Shown piece after piece: positions 62,950 through 64,000 of a stretch of DNA of 64,000 nt. Under the pieces are notes generated by a model. It was given only the letters and a program-made list of their open reading frames with translations, searched no databases and was not told the origin of the DNA. Made by a program: the position numbers and the translations under genes. How positions within the stretch are numbered: position 1 is the stretch's first letter; each line of letters opens with the position of its first letter. Location of the stretch: NCBI GenBank assembly GCA_963575745.1, contig CAUYUJ010021676.1:52501-116500 (forward strand), in the 5' to 3' direction. Source of the DNA: Prorocentrum cordatum (taxonomy: Eukaryota; Sar; Dinophyceae; Prorocentrales; Prorocentraceae).

Positions 62950-64000
62950 CTAGAAGGCCGAACTTGCGAGGGAAGGGGAAAGGAGGAATGAGGATAATGA
63001 ATGATAGACGCGATTTGTGGGCAAAATTGGACCATGGCCTCTCGTGGCAACGAAATCCCCGCGCCCGAGCCCCTGAACGTCCCCACCCTCCGCTGGCGGC
63101 TGGCTCAATGCCAAGCGGGGCGGCGGACAATCCGCGACCCACGCCTGCCAAATCACGTCGAGTGCCGGCGGGGGAACGGCCTGAGCGGCCAGCAGGGCTT
63201 CGGGGAGTGGCGCCGGCGGGGCCGCCTCGATTCGAGAGAGGGCGCCCGCCCATAAATTTGCCTCCTTTGGCAAGTGTTCCACCGAAAAACTCCACTTGAA
63301 AGCCGCCTTGCGCCAAGAGATCTCCCGCGTGACTGCGTTGAGCTCTCGGCGGCCGCGCAAGTGTGCGGCCGCAGTCAAAGCGCCCAAGTTGTCTCAAAAG
63401 AAGGTGTTGGTCGACAGCAAATTCGTCTCCCCAGACTATCAAACAGAGGAGCGCCGTGATGCTCTCCCACAGCGTTTGCCACTTGGAGCAGCCAACCACT
63501 GCTCCGAATCGGTCGCGCACGGACCTGTCCCACGAGCAGTGGAAATAGCGAGCGGGACGGCCGTCTTCGACGAGGACGCCGCCGCCGCCCCACGGTGAAG
63601 CGTCGAATTCAATGTGCGCCCGCGCAGCTGGCAGACGCACGGGGTCCGGCGACGCGTGCACAATGCGACGCAATGGCAACACCGACCCGCGAAGCAATGC
63701 CAAAAACCACGCTGCTGCCGCCGAAAACCGACGAACAGCGACGCGCCCCGGTGGTGCTTCAGGCCGGGCCGAGTTAGCCGCCGACTCGGCGGCCGCCAAC
63801 GCAGCCGATAATGACCCTGCGAAGGGAGTCGCGTCCGGCACGACTTGTGCAATCCGGGCAGCTTTCCCGACGAGTGACCGGGCTTTGGACATCGGCGCGA
63901 CCCCGCCCCGCTGGGCGAACACCTCCAGCAGCGACATTGTTTCCTCAAGAAACTCAGCTGGGATGGACATGTGCGTCACGCCGTCCGTCACCTCGAAATC
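62950..64000 (-). pseudogene. Retroelement RT C-terminus and RNase H, one frameshift, continues past window end
   Basis: Entering from 64000, the frame reads VPMSKARSLVGKAARIAQVV-like RT thumb sequence (APMSKARSLVGKAARIAQVV, about 63890-63830). The RNase H domain reads AHIEFDASPWGGGGVLVEDG (first catalytic aspartate, about 63610-63550) and KWQTLWESITALLCLIVWGD (E position). A one-base frame change near 63395 places the third aspartate and the rest in another frame: DNLGALTAAAHLRGRRELNA, REISWRKAAFKW, HLPKEANLWAGALSR. The domain order matches dinoflagellate RT-RNase H elements related to, but distinct from, the 17-25-kb element. No methyltransferase interrupts this RNase H. The RT catalytic core lies outside the window. 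Confidence 0.8.

Overview
The window looks like dinoflagellate nuclear DNA. It is GC-rich and gene-poor, and most of it is microsatellites, minisatellites, fold-back repeats and decayed retroelements. Recognisable proteins include a reverse transcriptase / tyrosine-recombinase element carrying a C5-cytosine methyltransferase, and KRPAA-rich sequence of a kind I associate with dinoflagellate proteins. A Prorocentrum- or Polarella-like organism is a guess from style only. I found no tRNA, rRNA, spliced-leader gene, CRISPR array or bacterial operon.

Layout. 0-3 kb: end of a satellite array, microsatellites and featureless GC-rich DNA. 3.7-4.1 kb: remnant of a Copia-type RNase H. 5-12 kb: simple repeats, an 11-bp minisatellite, long hairpins and the first tandem-array cassette. 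12.6-17.4 kb: inverted and direct copies of a composite repeat, plus a palindrome of about 1.4 kb. 17.47-25.33 kb: a nearly complete minus-strand retroelement with PAT/DIRS-type split direct repeats. Its gag-like, RT, RNase H, DNA methyltransferase and tyrosine-recombinase parts can all be read despite frameshifts. The methyltransferase sits inside the RNase H, and a 251-bp T-rich block interrupts the RT. 25.34-33.06 kb: head-to-tail array of about five composite repeat units. 33.3-38.7 kb: two near-identical copies of a 1.1-kb segment flank a 1.9-kb insert, which is bounded by an 18-bp direct repeat and encodes a repeat protein of unknown family. 38.7-42.4 kb: more repeats, including a duplicated module. 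42.55-44.52 kb: the best ordinary gene candidate, an exon for a SAM methyltransferase fused to a prolyl-4-hydroxylase-like dioxygenase. 44.9-50.7 kb: fold-back elements, two MITE copies and nested array cassettes. 50.9-55.0 kb: a 75-100-bp satellite with defined end motifs. 55-62 kb: simple repeats, including about 1.75 kb of CAT-type repeat and a GATC-rich tandem array. 62.9-64 kb: end of a second RT/RNase H retroelement that continues beyond the window.

The genes do not form a pathway. Many long open frames here (runs of E, S, L, P, R, or VAP/GATKGSE repeats) are artefacts of tandem repeats whose units contain no stop codon. The biology of interest is the mobile elements and the modular way repeats are assembled: conserved ends with interchangeable tandem arrays between them. 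Positions inside frameshifted regions were counted by hand and may be off by a few bases.
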